From the NCBI GenBank assembly GCA_019456165.1, contig VRUJ01000001.1, positions 146,574-210,573 of the forward strand: a stretch of DNA of 64,000 nucleotides, given 5' to 3'. The position numbers and the translations under genes are program-made. Shown here one piece after another: positions 47,038-57,022 of this stretch. Numbering within the stretch: position 1 is the first letter of the stretch; each line of letters begins with the position of its first letter. Below the pieces are notes generated by a model. It was not told the DNA's origin. It did no database searches and saw nothing but the letters and a program-made list of their open reading frames with translations. This DNA is from Chloroflexota bacterium (GTDB lineage: Bacteria; Chloroflexota; Anaerolineae; Anaerolineales; UBA11579).

Positions 47038-49683
47038 ATGGAAGTTGGCCTGGTTCGCAAAGTAGATATTGACAAAGAAATGCAGCAAGCCTATCTCGAT
47101 TACGCCATGAGTGTGATCGTGTCTCGCGCCCTGCCAGACGCCCGCGACGGACTCAAACCAGTCCACCGCCGCATACTTTACGCTATGTACGACATGGGGC
47201 TGAGACCCACATCCAGCCATAAGAAATCTGCCCGTGTAGTCGGAGAGGTGCTGGGTAAATATCACCCGCACAGCGACACAGCCGTCTACGACGCTATGGC
47301 TCGCATGGTGCAGGATTTTTCCATGCGTTACCCCCTGGTGGATGGACAAGGCAACTTCGGCAGCGTAGATGGAGATCCACCCGCAGCGATGCGCTATACC
47401 GAAGCACGTTTAGCAGCCCCAGCCGTCGATCTGCTTGCAGACATCCAAAAAGATACAGTTGACTTCAATGATAACTTCGACGATTCACTTTCCGAGCCAG
47501 GTGTCCTTCCGGCTTCTCTGCCAAACCTGCTGATAAACGGCGCTACAGGCATTGCCGTCGGCATGGCAACCAACGTACCGCCCCACAACTTAAGCGAAGT
47601 TGTGAACGCTCTCACCTACATGCTTGAAAACTGGAAAAAAATTGACAACATATCGGTTGAAGACTTAATGCAGTTCATTCAAGGTCCTGATTTCCCAACC
47701 GGCGGAGTAATCCTGGGCGGTCTCAGGGAAGATGAGCTATCTAGCGCCTACGGCAGTGGGCGTGGACGCATCACAGTGCAAGCACGCGCCCACGTAGAAG
47801 AGATGGGCCGCGGCAGAGAGCGCATCATCGTCACCGAGCTTCCATACATGACCAATAAAGCCTCGTTAATTGAGCGCATCGCCAACCTGGCGCGAGGTGG
47901 CAAAATCACCGGCATTTCTGATTTACGCGACGAAAGCGACCGCCAGGGTATGCGCATCGTTATCGAGCTAGCCAAATCTGCCGATCCAGAGGAGGTGTTG
48001 GCAAACCTGTACAAACGCACCTCCATGCAGGGCACTTTTGGCATAATCATGCTTGCCCTGGTAGGTGGTGAGCCGCGCTTGCTCAGCCTGAAGCAAGCTT
48101 TACGCGTGTTCCTGGATCACCGCCTGGAGGTTATCCGCCGGCGCAGCGAATATGATTTGGAGCATGCCCGCAAACGGGCACACATCCTCGAAGGCTTGCG
48201 TGTTGCGTTGAAAAATTTAGATGCGATTATTTCTTTGATCCGCAAGGCTCCGGATGTTGAAACCGCTCGAGCGCGGCTGATGAAACGCATCAAACTTAGT
48301 GAGATCCAAGCCCAGGCAATCCTGGATATGCGCCTGCGACGCCTAGCAGCCTTAGAACGCAAGAAGATTGAATTAGAATACAAAGAAATGGTGAAACTTA
48401 TCAAGACCTTAGAGGGATTGCTTTCTTCACCCAAAAAAATGCGCCAAAATGTCGCTGAAGAACTACAAGCAGTAAAAGAAGCTTATGGTGACCGCCGCCG
48501 CACACAGATCGTCCAGTTAGAAAAAGGCGCATCCAGGGCATCTATGTTGACAGCTCAAGACCTCGTTACAGAGGAGAATGTTTGGGTTTCGGTCACGCGT
48601 GATGGTCTTATCTCCCGCTCGCTGGAGGACAAGGCTCCCCGCCAGAGCGGCAAGGCAGCGCCGCATCTTATCCTGCATGGCAATACCCGCGACACGCTTT
48701 ACCTTACTTCTGAAAACGGTGAAACCGCAGCGATTGCCATGCATGCTTTACCGAATGCTGAAAAACCCGCGGATGGAACTCCTATTTCACGGGTTTGCGC
48801 TCTTATAGAGAAGGATAAACTTGCAGCCATGTTCACCTTGCCTCCTAAAGAAGCGCGCGCTGAGAGATGGTATCTGGTAACTGCAACTCAAGGTGGAATG
48901 GTTAAAAAGAGCGCTATCAAAGAATTTCCCAGCCCAACGGCACAAACCTTCCAGATCATGAACATAAAAGAAGGCGACAGCCTGGGTTGGGCCTGCCTGA
49001 GCGATGGAGAATCGGGAATTTGGATGGCAACCAAGCAAGGGATGGCGATACGCTTTGCTGAGGATACTGTACGCGCAACTGGGCTGGCAGCCGCAGGAGT
49101 TAACGGCATCAAATTAAAGGGAGAGGACCTTTTGATCGGCATGCAAGTCGTCGACAAGGGAAGCCAACCGCTAATGCTGGCCTCGGATGGTAAAGCCAAG
49201 CGGGTACGTATCTCACAATTTCCCGTGCAGGGCCGTTATGGTCAGGGAGTTACCGCCTGGAAATTGGCAGAAGGGGTTACTCTAATCGGCGCAGGAACTG
49301 GCAAGCCCAACCATAAAGTAACCGCACACCTGGCGCGTGCCGCAGCTAAAGCTTTCCGCTTTGATGCTGCCCCGATTCGCACACGTCCTACCAATGGCAA
49401 AGCTCTGCTGGAAGTTAAAGATACCGACCGCATCGTAAAGTTGAGCATACCCTGGGAGGCTCCACGCGGCGTGGTCAAAAAGGTCAAACCGCAGAAGAAA
49501 TCAACTCCCAAGAAAACCAACGACCGTAAACCTACCAGCAAAAAGACCTCTCCGGATCCAAAGGCGAAGAAAAAAACCACGCCCCCCAAGAAGAAAAGCG
49601 CAAAACCCAAAACGACGAAGAAATCAACCAAGAAGAAAAAAGGCAGCGGCACAAAACCAAAACAGAGTAAGATGGATCTTTAG
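47038..49683 (+). CDS. gyrA: DNA gyrase subunit A (or topoisomerase IV A-type)
   Basis: Start ATG 47038 with AGGAGA upstream, giving 881 residues; an upstream TTG (46987) lacks a ribosome site. The breakage-reunion domain has [31 protein letters not shown] (quinolone region) and the catalytic tyrosine Y120 in MRYTEAR. The C-terminal domain binds and wraps DNA, but where gyrase carries the GyrA box (QRRGGKG-like) it reads PRQSGKAAP, a poor match. Residues 814-881 are a lysine-, proline- and threonine-rich tail resembling histone H1 tails. So gyrase activity is likely by family but supercoiling is uncertain. gyrB is not in the window. Confidence 0.9.
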   Translation: MEVGLVRKVDIDKEMQQAYLDYAMSVIVSRALPDARDGLKPVHRRILYAMYDMGLRPTSSHKKSARVVGEVLGKYHPHSDTAVYDAMARMVQDFSMRYPLVDGQGNFGSVDGDPPAAMRYTEARLAAPAVDLLADIQKDTVDFNDNFDDSLSEPGVLPASLPNLLINGATGIAVGMATNVPPHNLSEVVNALTYMLENWKKIDNISVEDLMQFIQGPDFPTGGVILGGLREDELSSAYGSGRGRITVQARAHVEEMGRGRERIIVTELPYMTNKASLIERIANLARGGKITGISDLRDESDRQGMRIVIELAKSADPEEVLANLYKRTSMQGTFGIIMLALVGGEPRLLSLKQALRVFLDHRLEVIRRRSEYDLEHARKRAHILEGLRVALKNLDAIISLIRKAPDVETARARLMKRIKLSEIQAQAILDMRLRRLAALERKKIELEYKEMVKLIKTLEGLLSSPKKMRQNVAEELQAVKEAYGDRRRTQIVQLEKGASRASMLTAQDLVTEENVWVSVTRDGLISRSLEDKAPRQSGKAAPHLILHGNTRDTLYLTSENGETAAIAMHALPNAEKPADGTPISRVCALIEKDKLAAMFTLPPKEARAERWYLVTATQGGMVKKSAIKEFPSPTAQTFQIMNIKEGDSLGWACLSDGESGIWMATKQGMAIRFAEDTVRATGLAAAGVNGIKLKGEDLLIGMQVVDKGSQPLMLASDGKAKRVRISQFPVQGRYGQGVTAWKLAEGVTLIGAGTGKPNHKVTAHLARAAAKAFRFDAAPIRTRPTNGKALLEVKDTDRIVKLSIPWEAPRGVVKKVKPQKKSTPKKTNDRKPTSKKTSPDPKAKKKTTPPKKKSAKPKTTKKSTKKKKGSGTKPKQSKMDL

Positions 49684-49728
49684 TAGGGATGCTGTTTACC
49701 CAACCCCTTCCCGAATGCTACGCAATCA

Positions 49729-49765
49729 CCCTTCCCCTTGTGTATACACCTTGAAAGGGGAGGGG
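49729..49765. terminator. Hairpin after gyrA
   Basis: CCCTTCCCCTT (49729-49739) pairs with AAGGGGAGGGG (49755-49765), with one G-U, around a 15-base loop. It may end gyrA, although no T-run follows, or belong to the repeat material next to it. Confidence 0.4.
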
Positions 49766-49799
49766 CTGTGGATGCTTCCTCCTGCGCCCAATCCGACAT

Positions 49800-49827
49800 G
49801 TAAGGGCGAGGCATGCCTTGCCCCTAC
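49800..49827. repeat. GTAGGGGC-type palindromic repeat
   Basis: GTAAGGGCGAGGC and GCCTTGCCCCTAC meet at a central AT, an imperfect 13-bp palindrome. Similar GTAGGGGCRAGGC palindromes are dispersed in several bacterial phyla. Confidence 0.5.
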
Positions 49828-49956
49828 CTAAAAGGAGGTTATACGCTTTTAGTTTGCATAGGTTGGGTATAATAAGACACGAATTTTGACGCGTAATTTG
49901 TAACAACTAATCTCTCTGTCTGTTGCTGAGAGCGCACCTTTTCTAGGAGCAAGATC

Positions 49957-50751
49957 ATGGCTGTAAAGATCTATCAGGTGGACGCTTTTGCTGAACAGCT
50001 TTTCAAGGGCAACCCGGCAGCGGTCTGCATTCTGCCTGAAGAACGGCAGGAGGCCTGGATGCAGGCCGTAGCCCAGGAGATGAACTTATCTGAGACTGCA
50101 TTCTTGCACAAACAGGGGGAGGAGTATAGCCTGCGCTGGTTCACTCCCGAAGTCGAAGTTGAATTGTGCGGGCATGCCACTCTAGCGAGCGCGCATATCC
50201 TTTGGGAAACCGGTCTGTTGAATCCCCAGGAGCAAGCGCGCTTCCAGACGCTAAGTGGTTTGCTGACTGCTGAGCGTAAGGGAGAGGAGATCGTATTGAA
50301 CTTCCCGGCGACTCCTGAAGAACCGGTCGAGGCGCCACCTGGATTAGCTGAGGGTTTAGGCATAGTTCCGCTTTACGTTGGGGAAAATAAGTTTGATTAT
50401 TTGGTGGAAGTAGAGTCGGAGGCGTTGGTAAGGAATCTGCGGCCTGACATTGGAAAGCTAAGAGAAATTTCTGTTCGCGGAGTTATGGTTACCAGCGCGG
50501 CTGATTCTGCCGAATATGACTTTGTATCGCGTTTCTTTGCGCCAGGATCAGGGATTGATGAAGACCCGGTCACCGGTTCTGCGCACTGCTGCCTGGGACC
50601 TTTTTGGAGTGCGCGGCTTGGTAAGGATGAGTTAATCGCTTATCAAGCCTCTGAGCGGGGTGGGTTTATCCGTGTGCATGTCGCGGGTGAGCGCGTGTTA
50701 TTAGGAGGCCGGGCGGTAACAGTTATGCGTGGAGAATTGAGTGATTCTTGA
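49957..50751 (+). CDS. PhzF family isomerase/epimerase-like protein
   Basis: 264 residues with the two-lobed diaminopimelate-epimerase-like fold of PhzF. VDAFAEQLFKGNPAAV, MNLSETAFL (with the catalytic Glu), ELCGHATLASAHIL and FAPGSGIDEDPVTGSAHCCLGPFW are the family blocks. PhzF itself isomerises a phenazine precursor, but most homologues have unknown substrates, and no phenazine genes are here. ATG 49957 follows AGGAGC. TATAAT at 49868-49873 is a possible -10. Confidence 0.93.
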   Translation: MAVKIYQVDAFAEQLFKGNPAAVCILPEERQEAWMQAVAQEMNLSETAFLHKQGEEYSLRWFTPEVEVELCGHATLASAHILWETGLLNPQEQARFQTLSGLLTAERKGEEIVLNFPATPEEPVEAPPGLAEGLGIVPLYVGENKFDYLVEVESEALVRNLRPDIGKLREISVRGVMVTSAADSAEYDFVSRFFAPGSGIDEDPVTGSAHCCLGPFWSARLGKDELIAYQASERGGFIRVHVAGERVLLGGRAVTVMRGELSDS

Positions 50752-50860
50752 AATCTGTTGCTCATTAACTCAATAGGGATAAAATCTCAAGCAGCAATAA
50801 TCACGATTATAATACCCCAACTGGATGGATCGTATTTGACAATAAAGGAGGACCAATTTT

Positions 50861-51007
50861 ATGGAGAAAAAAGAACGCCGTTCTGGAAAAGAACGAAGAA
50901 CGGATGAAGACCGCAGGAATCACAAAGGCCAGAAACATGAAGGATCTGAACGCAGAAGCAATCAAGAAAGGAGAAGCGATACGGAGAGAAGAAAATCCGA
51001 TAAGTAG
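50861..51007 (+). CDS. Small highly charged protein with ERR repeats
   Basis: A 48-codon frame, ATG 50861 to TAG 51007, with a near-perfect ribosome site (AAAGGAGG). The product is almost entirely Glu, Arg, Lys, Asp, Ser, Asn and Gln, with ERRS, ERRT, DRRN, ERRS, ERRS and ERRK spaced 6-9 residues apart. It has no hydrophobic core, so it is probably disordered. TATAAT at 50808-50813 may be its -10. It is too short for most gene finders. No family recognised; a nucleic-acid or membrane-charge role is speculation. Confidence 0.6.
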   Translation: MEKKERRSGKERRTDEDRRNHKGQKHEGSERRSNQERRSDTERRKSDK

Positions 51008-51025
51008 GCGTGATAATTTTCTAAT

Positions 51026-51691
51026 ATGAAAATCCAGCCAAACAGCCTGCTGCTTTTCATTGGTGATTCGATCACGGATTGCGGACGCAAACGTCCGGTG
51101 GGCGAAGGCGCATTTGGCCAGGCACTGGGCAACGGTTACGTTAGTTTGGTTAACGCCGCTCTGAGTGCCGCTTACCCCGACTATGCCACGCGGGTGGTCA
51201 ATATGGGCATCTCTGGGGAAACATCACGCGACCTCGAATCCCGTTGGAAGTCGGATGTGCTGGACCTGCAGCCTGATTGGCTCAGCGTCAAGATCGGGGC
51301 AAATGACGTTTGGCAGCAAATAAGTTGGCCCCAAGGCAGGGAAAACAACTTATCAGTGGAGGCTTATGCGGACACTCTCGATGACCTCATCCAGCAGGTG
51401 CTGCCCTCCTTGCAGGGTTTGATCCTGATGACCCCGTATTTCCTGGAACCCGACCTGCAAGACCCCATGCGTGCGCTGATGGACCAGTACGGGGCGGTGG
51501 TGGGCGAACTGGCTGTAAAACATAAGGCCGTGTTCGTCGACACCCAAGCAGCTTTTGATACCGCGCTCCAGTGGATTGAACCCTTACGGTTGGCGGAGGA
51601 CCGCGTGCATGTGAATCTCAGCGGACATATGATAATTGCGCGCGCTTTCTTGCAAGCCATTGGATATGATTGGGAACGGTCTCAATCTTAG
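51026..51691 (+). CDS. SGNH/GDSL hydrolase (esterase or acetylesterase)
   Basis: 221 residues, no signal peptide, so cytoplasmic. Block I FIGDSITDCG has the nucleophile S15, block II is NMGISGETSRDL with the oxyanion Gly, block III KIGANDVW with the Asn, and block V EDRVHVNLSGH the Asp-His pair. This layout is close to rhamnogalacturonan-acetylesterase-like and lysophospholipase-L1-like members. Substrate unknown. It begins 18 bases after the small ERR gene, so they may share a transcript. Confidence 0.9.
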   Translation: MKIQPNSLLLFIGDSITDCGRKRPVGEGAFGQALGNGYVSLVNAALSAAYPDYATRVVNMGISGETSRDLESRWKSDVLDLQPDWLSVKIGANDVWQQISWPQGRENNLSVEAYADTLDDLIQQVLPSLQGLILMTPYFLEPDLQDPMRALMDQYGAVVGELAVKHKAVFVDTQAAFDTALQWIEPLRLAEDRVHVNLSGHMIIARAFLQAIGYDWERSQS

Positions 51692-51761
51692 CCAGTTGAT
51701 ATGAGCGCCTAAAAACCATCCAATAATATTAATCATTTCGACTTCTGAAAGGAATTAAATT

Positions 51762-52376
51762 ATGGAAAATATTTCAGCATACACCTCCCCATGGTTGATA
51801 CTGCTGGCTTTCGCCATCTACAGTGTTTTGCATTCGCTGCTGGCCTCCCAGACAGCTAAAGATTTGGCTACCACATTCTTCGGCCGCAATGCAGACCGCC
51901 TCTACCGCATATTCTTTAACGTGTTTGGTACAGTCACTCTGCTGCCCATACTTGGACTGCCTGTTTTGTTTCCTGACCAGGCTCTTTACACAATTCCGCC
52001 TCCTTGGGCTTATCTTTTAGCAGTCATTCAGGGGTTAGCTGCTGTGATGATGCTGGTGGTACTTTTGCAAACCGACATTTTAGACTTCTTAGGCATCCGG
52101 CAATTATTCGCTGCCCCGAATGAAGGGCCCCAAAAATTGGTTATGTTGGGATTTTATAAATGGGTGCGCCACCCCCTGTACACCGCTGGACTGCTTTTCA
52201 TTTGGTTCTCAGCCAGGATGACATTGAACCTACTGGCTCTGAATGCATCTATCACTCTTTATATCCTCATCGGTGTGATATTCGAGGAACGTAAGCTGGT
52301 CAAGGAATTTGGGGAAGAATATGAGGTTTACCAGGCACAAATCCCTATATTGATACCCTGGCTAAAACTAAAATAA
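51762..52376 (+). CDS. Isoprenylcysteine methyltransferase-like (PEMT/NnrU-type) membrane protein
   Basis: 204 residues with about five membrane segments. The C-terminal YKWVRHPLYTAGLL and FEERKLVKEFGEEYEVYQ are the SAM-binding signature of the ICMT/PEMT superfamily. Bacterial members methylate lipids or are of unknown role. ATG 51762 follows GAAAGGAA. No obvious functional link with the SGNH gene 70 bases upstream. Confidence 0.88.
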   Translation: MENISAYTSPWLILLAFAIYSVLHSLLASQTAKDLATTFFGRNADRLYRIFFNVFGTVTLLPILGLPVLFPDQALYTIPPPWAYLLAVIQGLAAVMMLVVLLQTDILDFLGIRQLFAAPNEGPQKLVMLGFYKWVRHPLYTAGLLFIWFSARMTLNLLALNASITLYILIGVIFEERKLVKEFGEEYEVYQAQIPILIPWLKLK

Positions 52377-52395
52377 TTTCCTAGGATTGGGGGAA

Positions 52396-52675
52396 TTAAC
52401 TCTTGTCCAGTGTCCGCTCAATTAAAGCCAACAACCTGGAGTCTTCGCTCTGTATACCCTCCTCTAAACGTGCCGCCGCGATAGGTAATTTCCAAGCATC
52501 TAGCTCTTAGTGTTGGGATGGCAAACCCACTTTGGTGCGCGGCTCGGGTTTTATACGCTTCCTTCTCAGCGTCATTACGCGGCCAACCCTCACGATACAG
52601 CTTGACAACCTGGTCTTGTCCCCAGGCGTAGATCTCGGCGGTACGCCCCTCGGCGAGAAGAGGTCCAATTGACAT
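52396..52675 (-). pseudogene. Phosphotransferase (APH/choline-kinase-like) with internal deletion
   Basis: The N-lobe start is intact from ATG 52675: LLAEGRTAEIYAWGQDQVVKLYR with the ATP-binding lysine, then DAEKEAYKTRAAHQSGFAIPT. The next codons leave the family: that frame stops at 52418. One frame over, DAWKLPIAAARLEEGIQSED and LLALIERTLDKS, stop TAA 52396-52398, look like the natural C-terminus of the same family. So the two ends remain and the middle of a protein that should be about 250-300 residues, including the catalytic loop, is gone. The gene cannot encode an active kinase. Confidence 0.75.
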
Positions 52676-52742
52676 AGAGTGTATTATACAGGTTCCCTAG
52701 CTGCCAGCCAATCACCCATCCTACGCCTCGGGTGAACAAGCG

Positions 52743-54034
52743 CTATGGAATGTTGACCACAAAAGTTCCACCTGGGCAGGTGGCCAGATCACCGCTAGAA
52801 CAATTGGCATTCGCAAGAGTATCGGTGGCAAGAATGTAGTATTGGTACAAACCAGCGGTTTTGAATGGACCGATGTCGACCTGGTATACACCGCCGCCGA
52901 TGGGACTCATCAAGGTAGTAAAAATACTCCCGCCGCTAAGCCTGTAGTACAGGGTGACGCTGCCTACACCTGCAGGGTCTGTTACTGTGGCTGAGATAGC
53001 GATTGTATCTGGTTTGGTACCCTCAAGGTTGATCTGGTCTGGTGAATGGCTAACTCCAGAAACGTTGGGCCCAATTGTGTCTGGTAACGGGGTTGCGGTT
53101 ATGATCGGTATGGGTGTGTTGGTTTCTGTGGGTGGGAGTGTAGGGTTAATGCCGATTGTCTGAAGTGGCGCTGGGATTGGCGAAACCAGCAAACACTGGC
53201 CCTCAAATCTTGTGTCGAAAACGAAGGCAGCAGAGTATGGACCGACGCCATCATTGTTGACGGCGCGGGCGCGCCAATAATATCGCGTACAGTCGTTTAA
53301 TTGAGATTGGGGACTATCAGTATAAACATAATACTGCGGTTCAACTAAGGGCTCCAGCTGAGTAAAGTTGGGATCGGTTGACAATTGGAACTCGTAGTCT
53401 TCTGGTAGACACTCTTGATCCTGCGGGTACCAAGCCATAAGCCTCACCTGTATATCAGTCACCTGGCTGGTATCTGCGGGAAAGATCAATTCTGGGGCTA
53501 CCAGGGTTGATGTATCACAAATTAGCCCGGTCCAAAACATCATACGGTCCGAACCTCCTTCGATACCATTCAGCAAGGCTCTGACTTCCCAAACGTAAAG
53601 GGTTGCAGGCTCAAGTAACGCGCCTGTGGTTAAGGAAGTAGGAGGCCCCCCGGTTTGCGGATCAATGGTATCCACGATGTCATAAAATATATCCGGATTT
53701 TGAATGGCAATGAAATAGTCTTCTTCAGGCTGCATACTGGCGACGCTGATCTCGTAGCCGGTGGGATGACAATCGTACAAGGAAGGATAGGTCCAGATAT
53801 AGGTAGGATCAAGTTCTGTGATAAGTTCAAGATAGGGGTAGCATTCGAAACCCGGGCAAGGATCTTGTTGGATATCATTGCAGGTAGGCAATGTGGGGGA
53901 TGGCAAGAGGAAACCCTCATTTTCTTGCACTTGGAAGGGTGATTCGGTTTCTTCACCAGCTAGAGATAAATTGCAAGCGGTTAGCGCGAGCAGGAGAAGC
54001 ATAAGCGCATGAAAAAACAAATTTTTTTGTTCAT
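52743..54034 (-). CDS. Lipoprotein with C-terminal Ig-like domain, tandem copy 1 (needs -1 shift)
   Basis: The main frame encodes 425 residues from TTG 54020. The only good start is ATG 54034, with GGAAGGAGT 8 bases upstream, but it begins as MNKKICFF in another frame. A -1 shift on its A7 run gives MNKKNLFFHALMLLLLALTAC, a proper lipoprotein signal with lipobox LTAC. Mature parts: a Pro-rich start (PSPTLPTCNDIQQDPCPG), a fibronectin-like region with WRARAVNNDGVG (about 50-290), a Pro/Thr linker and a C-terminal Ig-like domain (VTLYYRLSGG; AGLYQYYILATDTL). Function unknown; probably displayed on the surface. Confidence 0.75.
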
Positions 54035-54115
54035 GATGGATACTCCTTCCTTATACCGCTGCCGGGAAAAGGGAGCGTAAAATAATTTACTCAAATCCCT
54101 GTAATGCAAAAATGA

Positions 54116-55407
54116 CTAAGGGATGTTGACCACAAAGGTTCCACCTGGGCAGGCAGACAGATCACCACTCGAACAATTTGCATTCGCAAGAGTATCCATG
54201 GCAAGGATGTAATACTGGTACAAACCAGCGGTTTTGAATGGGCCAATGCTGGTTTGGTAAACGCCGCTGCCAATGTGGTTCATCAAGATGGTTAAAATAC
54301 TCCCGCTGCTGAGCCTATAGTAGAGGGTGACGCTGCTTACACCTGAAGGGTCTGTTACAGTGGCAGATATAGTTATTGTATCTGGTTTGGTACCCTCGAG
54401 ATTGACGGGGTCGGGCGCATCGCTAACTCCAGAAACGTTGGGCCCAATTGTGTCTGGTAACGGGGTTGCGGTTATGATGGGTATGGGTGTGTTGGTTTCT
54501 GTGGGTGGGAGTGTAGGGTTAATGCCGATTGTCTGAAGTGGCGCTGGGATTGGCGAAACCAGCAAACACTGGCCCTCAAATCTTGTGTCGAAAACGAAGG
54601 CAGCAGAGTATGGACCGACGCCATCATTGTTGACGGCGCGGGCGCGCCAATAATATCGCGTACAGTCGTTTAATTGAGATTGGGGACTATCAGTATAAAC
54701 ATAATACTGCGGTTCAACTAAGGGCTCCAGCTGAGTAAAGTTGGGATCGGTTGACAATTGGAACTCGTAGTCTTCTGGTAGACACTCTTGATCCTGCGGG
54801 TACCAAGCCATAAGCCTCACCTGTATATCAGTCACCTGGCTGGTATCTGCGGGAAAGATCAATTCTGGGGCTACCAGGGTTGATGTATCACAAATTAGCC
54901 CGGTCCAAAACATCATACGGTCCGAACCTCCTTCGATACCATTCAGCAAGGCTCTGACTTCCCAAACGTAAAGGGTTGCAGGCTCAAGTAACGCGCCTGT
55001 GGTTAAGGAAGTAGGAGGCCCCCCGGTTTGCGGATCAATGGTATCCACGATGTCATAAAATATATCCGGATTTTGAATGGCAATGAAATAGTCTTCTTCA
55101 GGCTGCATACTGGCGACGCTGATCTCGTAGCCGGTGGGATGACAATCGTACAAGGAAGGATAGGTCCAGATATAGGTAGGATCAAGTTCTGTGATAAGTT
55201 CAAGATAGGGGTAGCATTCGAAACCCGGGCAAGGATCTTGTTGAATATCATTGCAGGTAGGTAATGTAGGGGATGGTAAAAGGAGAACCTCATTTTCTTG
55301 CACTTGGAAGAGGGATTCGGTTTCTTCACCAGCTGGAGGTAAATTGCATGCGGTGAGCGCGAGCAAGAGAAGTATAAGCGCATGAAAAAACAAATTTTTT
55401 TGTTCAT
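54116..55407 (-). CDS. Lipoprotein with C-terminal Ig-like domain, tandem copy 2 (needs -1 shift)
   Basis: Same length and layout as copy 1, exactly 1373 bases away. ATG 55407 has the same ribosome site and the same A7 tract; the main frame starts at TTG 55393. The signal part reads HALILLLLALTAC and the mature start NLPPAGEETES. The central part is identical to copy 1 by eye; the ends differ in many positions (for example VSDAPDPVNLEG against VSHSPDQINLEG). The C-terminal domain is also similar to the end of the beta-helix protein upstream at 55.5 kb. That both copies keep the same shifted signal suggests it is not a random error in one of them. Confidence 0.75.
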
Positions 55408-55488
55408 GATGGATACTCCTTCCTTATACCGCTGCCGGGAAAAGGGATCACAATAAATTTTACGCAAATCCCTGTGATGCACAAGCGA

Positions 55489-56946
55489 CTAAGGTATGTT
55501 GACCAAGAAGGTGCCGCCGGGGCAGGCAGACAGATCACCGCTAGAACAATTGGCATTTGCAAGGGTATCCACGGCAAGGATGTAGTATTGGTATAAACCA
55601 GCGGTTTTGAAAGGACCGACGGTGAACTGGTAAATTCCGCCTCCGATGTGGGTCATCAGGATAGTGTTAAGACTGCCGCCGCTAAGCCTATAGTAAAGGG
55701 TGACGCTGCCTACACCTGAAGGGTCTGTTACAGTGGCTGAGACAGCGATTGTATCTGGTTTAGTGCCCTCGAGATTTACGGGGTCGGGTGAATCGCTCAC
55801 TGCGGAAACGCTAGGTCCAGTGCTGTCTGGCACCGAGGTTTCGGTTGGGATAGGCAAAGGTGTGTAGGTGGCTGTGAAAGTAGGGTTGATGCCAATTGTC
55901 GGAGGCGGTGTGGGAGTGAAAGTGGGGTTGATAGCATTAGTAGGGGAAGGAGTCTGTGTAGGGGTTTGAGATGAGGCGATTGCCGGACTTATCTCCGTGA
56001 CTGCGGTTGCTAAAACTGGCGTATCAGAAGGGATGGGAGTGTCCGTGAAAGGCTCCAGCTCTTCAATTAAGGGAATACTCTCTCGGTCAGGTTCCAGCGG
56101 TTCGGCTGGTTTTTCACCAAATACTACATTACCCAGCACGAGGATCAACACGCCCACGAAAGCGCCGCCCAGAAACCCCCCCACCGCGCCAGTCGGTTTT
56201 CTGCGGCGTCGGTAAACCCAACCCCCAGCAACAACCCCGGGTATCAGGATGATAATTGTGGGAACGAAAAGTTTTGTTGCCAGGCATGCAATACCGGTTG
56301 GAGGCGTGTTGGGAGCAAACTCAGAAGTATTGCCGCTGAGATCGGTGGCAGTCGCGGTGAACTCTTGGCAGCCGCTAACTGTACCTGGTAGGATGGGAAT
56401 GCTGAAAATACCGCCCCCTGTCACACCGCTGGCTATGAAAGCCAGTCCCTCCCCGTGGCCGCTTGGGTCGCCGTCCGGCAAAAAGATTTCTACCGTACAC
56501 CCATTGCATGCTGTGCCCTCTACAAGGGAAATGCTGACCGAGGTAAACTCGGGATAGTTTAGCAGCGTGTTGGCTCCGCTGTCTACGTCGCCGGAGTCGT
56601 TGAGAGTGACCCCAAAATCAAAACTACAGGTAGGGCAAATTAACACCTGTAAATCTATTCCAATAAAACTGTTGTCATAAATGGAATTCTGGCTGATCGT
56701 GTTTCCGCTACCGGTGAAAATGACCACGCCGGTATAGTTCTGGTAAATCTCGTTAAGACTGATAATGTTGTCGTTTCCGTTCATCCTGATCCCATAAATG
56801 CCGTTATGGGCGATGGTATTCTCCGAGACATCAGTATTGCTTCCCGAGATAAAAATGCCATCGTAATTATTGGCAACCGGATTACCGGAACTATCTTCTC
56901 CGATAATGTTGCCTAGGATTAAGTTATCTGTGCCATCGGGGTTCAC
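55489..56946 (-). pseudogene. Beta-helix surface protein, C-terminal fragment (two TM, Pro/Thr linker, Ig-like)
   Basis: The open frame from GTG 56946 has 485 residues, but the homology begins earlier (ISGNTYHGVV) and the start is not preceded by a ribosome site. Order: beta-helix repeats (NLILGNIIG, ENTIAHNGIYGI, NTISQNSIYDN), a region with FTATATDLSGNTSEF, two hydrophobic segments (LFVPTIIILIPGVVAGGWV and FLGGAFVGVLILVLGNVVF) with RRRRK between, a long Pro/Thr linker with TPTQTPSPT, and an Ig-like C-terminus shared with the two lipoproteins downstream. It is the third part of one gene that begins at 58761. Confidence 0.75.
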
Positions 56947-57022
56947 AACCCCATGGTAAGTATTACCAGAGATGATATGGTAGTGTCAAGAATCTTGTCG
57001 GGGATTGGAAAAGCTCCCCAAG

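Larger units (their letters stand above)
52743..55445. repeat. Tandem duplication, unit 1373 bp
   Basis: Two copies in direct orientation. Stops, ATGs and A7 tracts all lie 1373 bases apart. From 53107 to about 53869 (copy 1) no difference to copy 2 could be seen by eye; outside this, differences are frequent, also in the 5' leader (GGGAAAAGGGA is shared, the following 40 bases are only similar). Confidence 0.9.

Noticed and set aside
49890..49956. Possible T-box or riboswitch before the PhzF gene (CTGAGAG, GCACC)
   Set aside because: CTGAGA alone without the other TPP or T-box blocks; no consistent fold seen.
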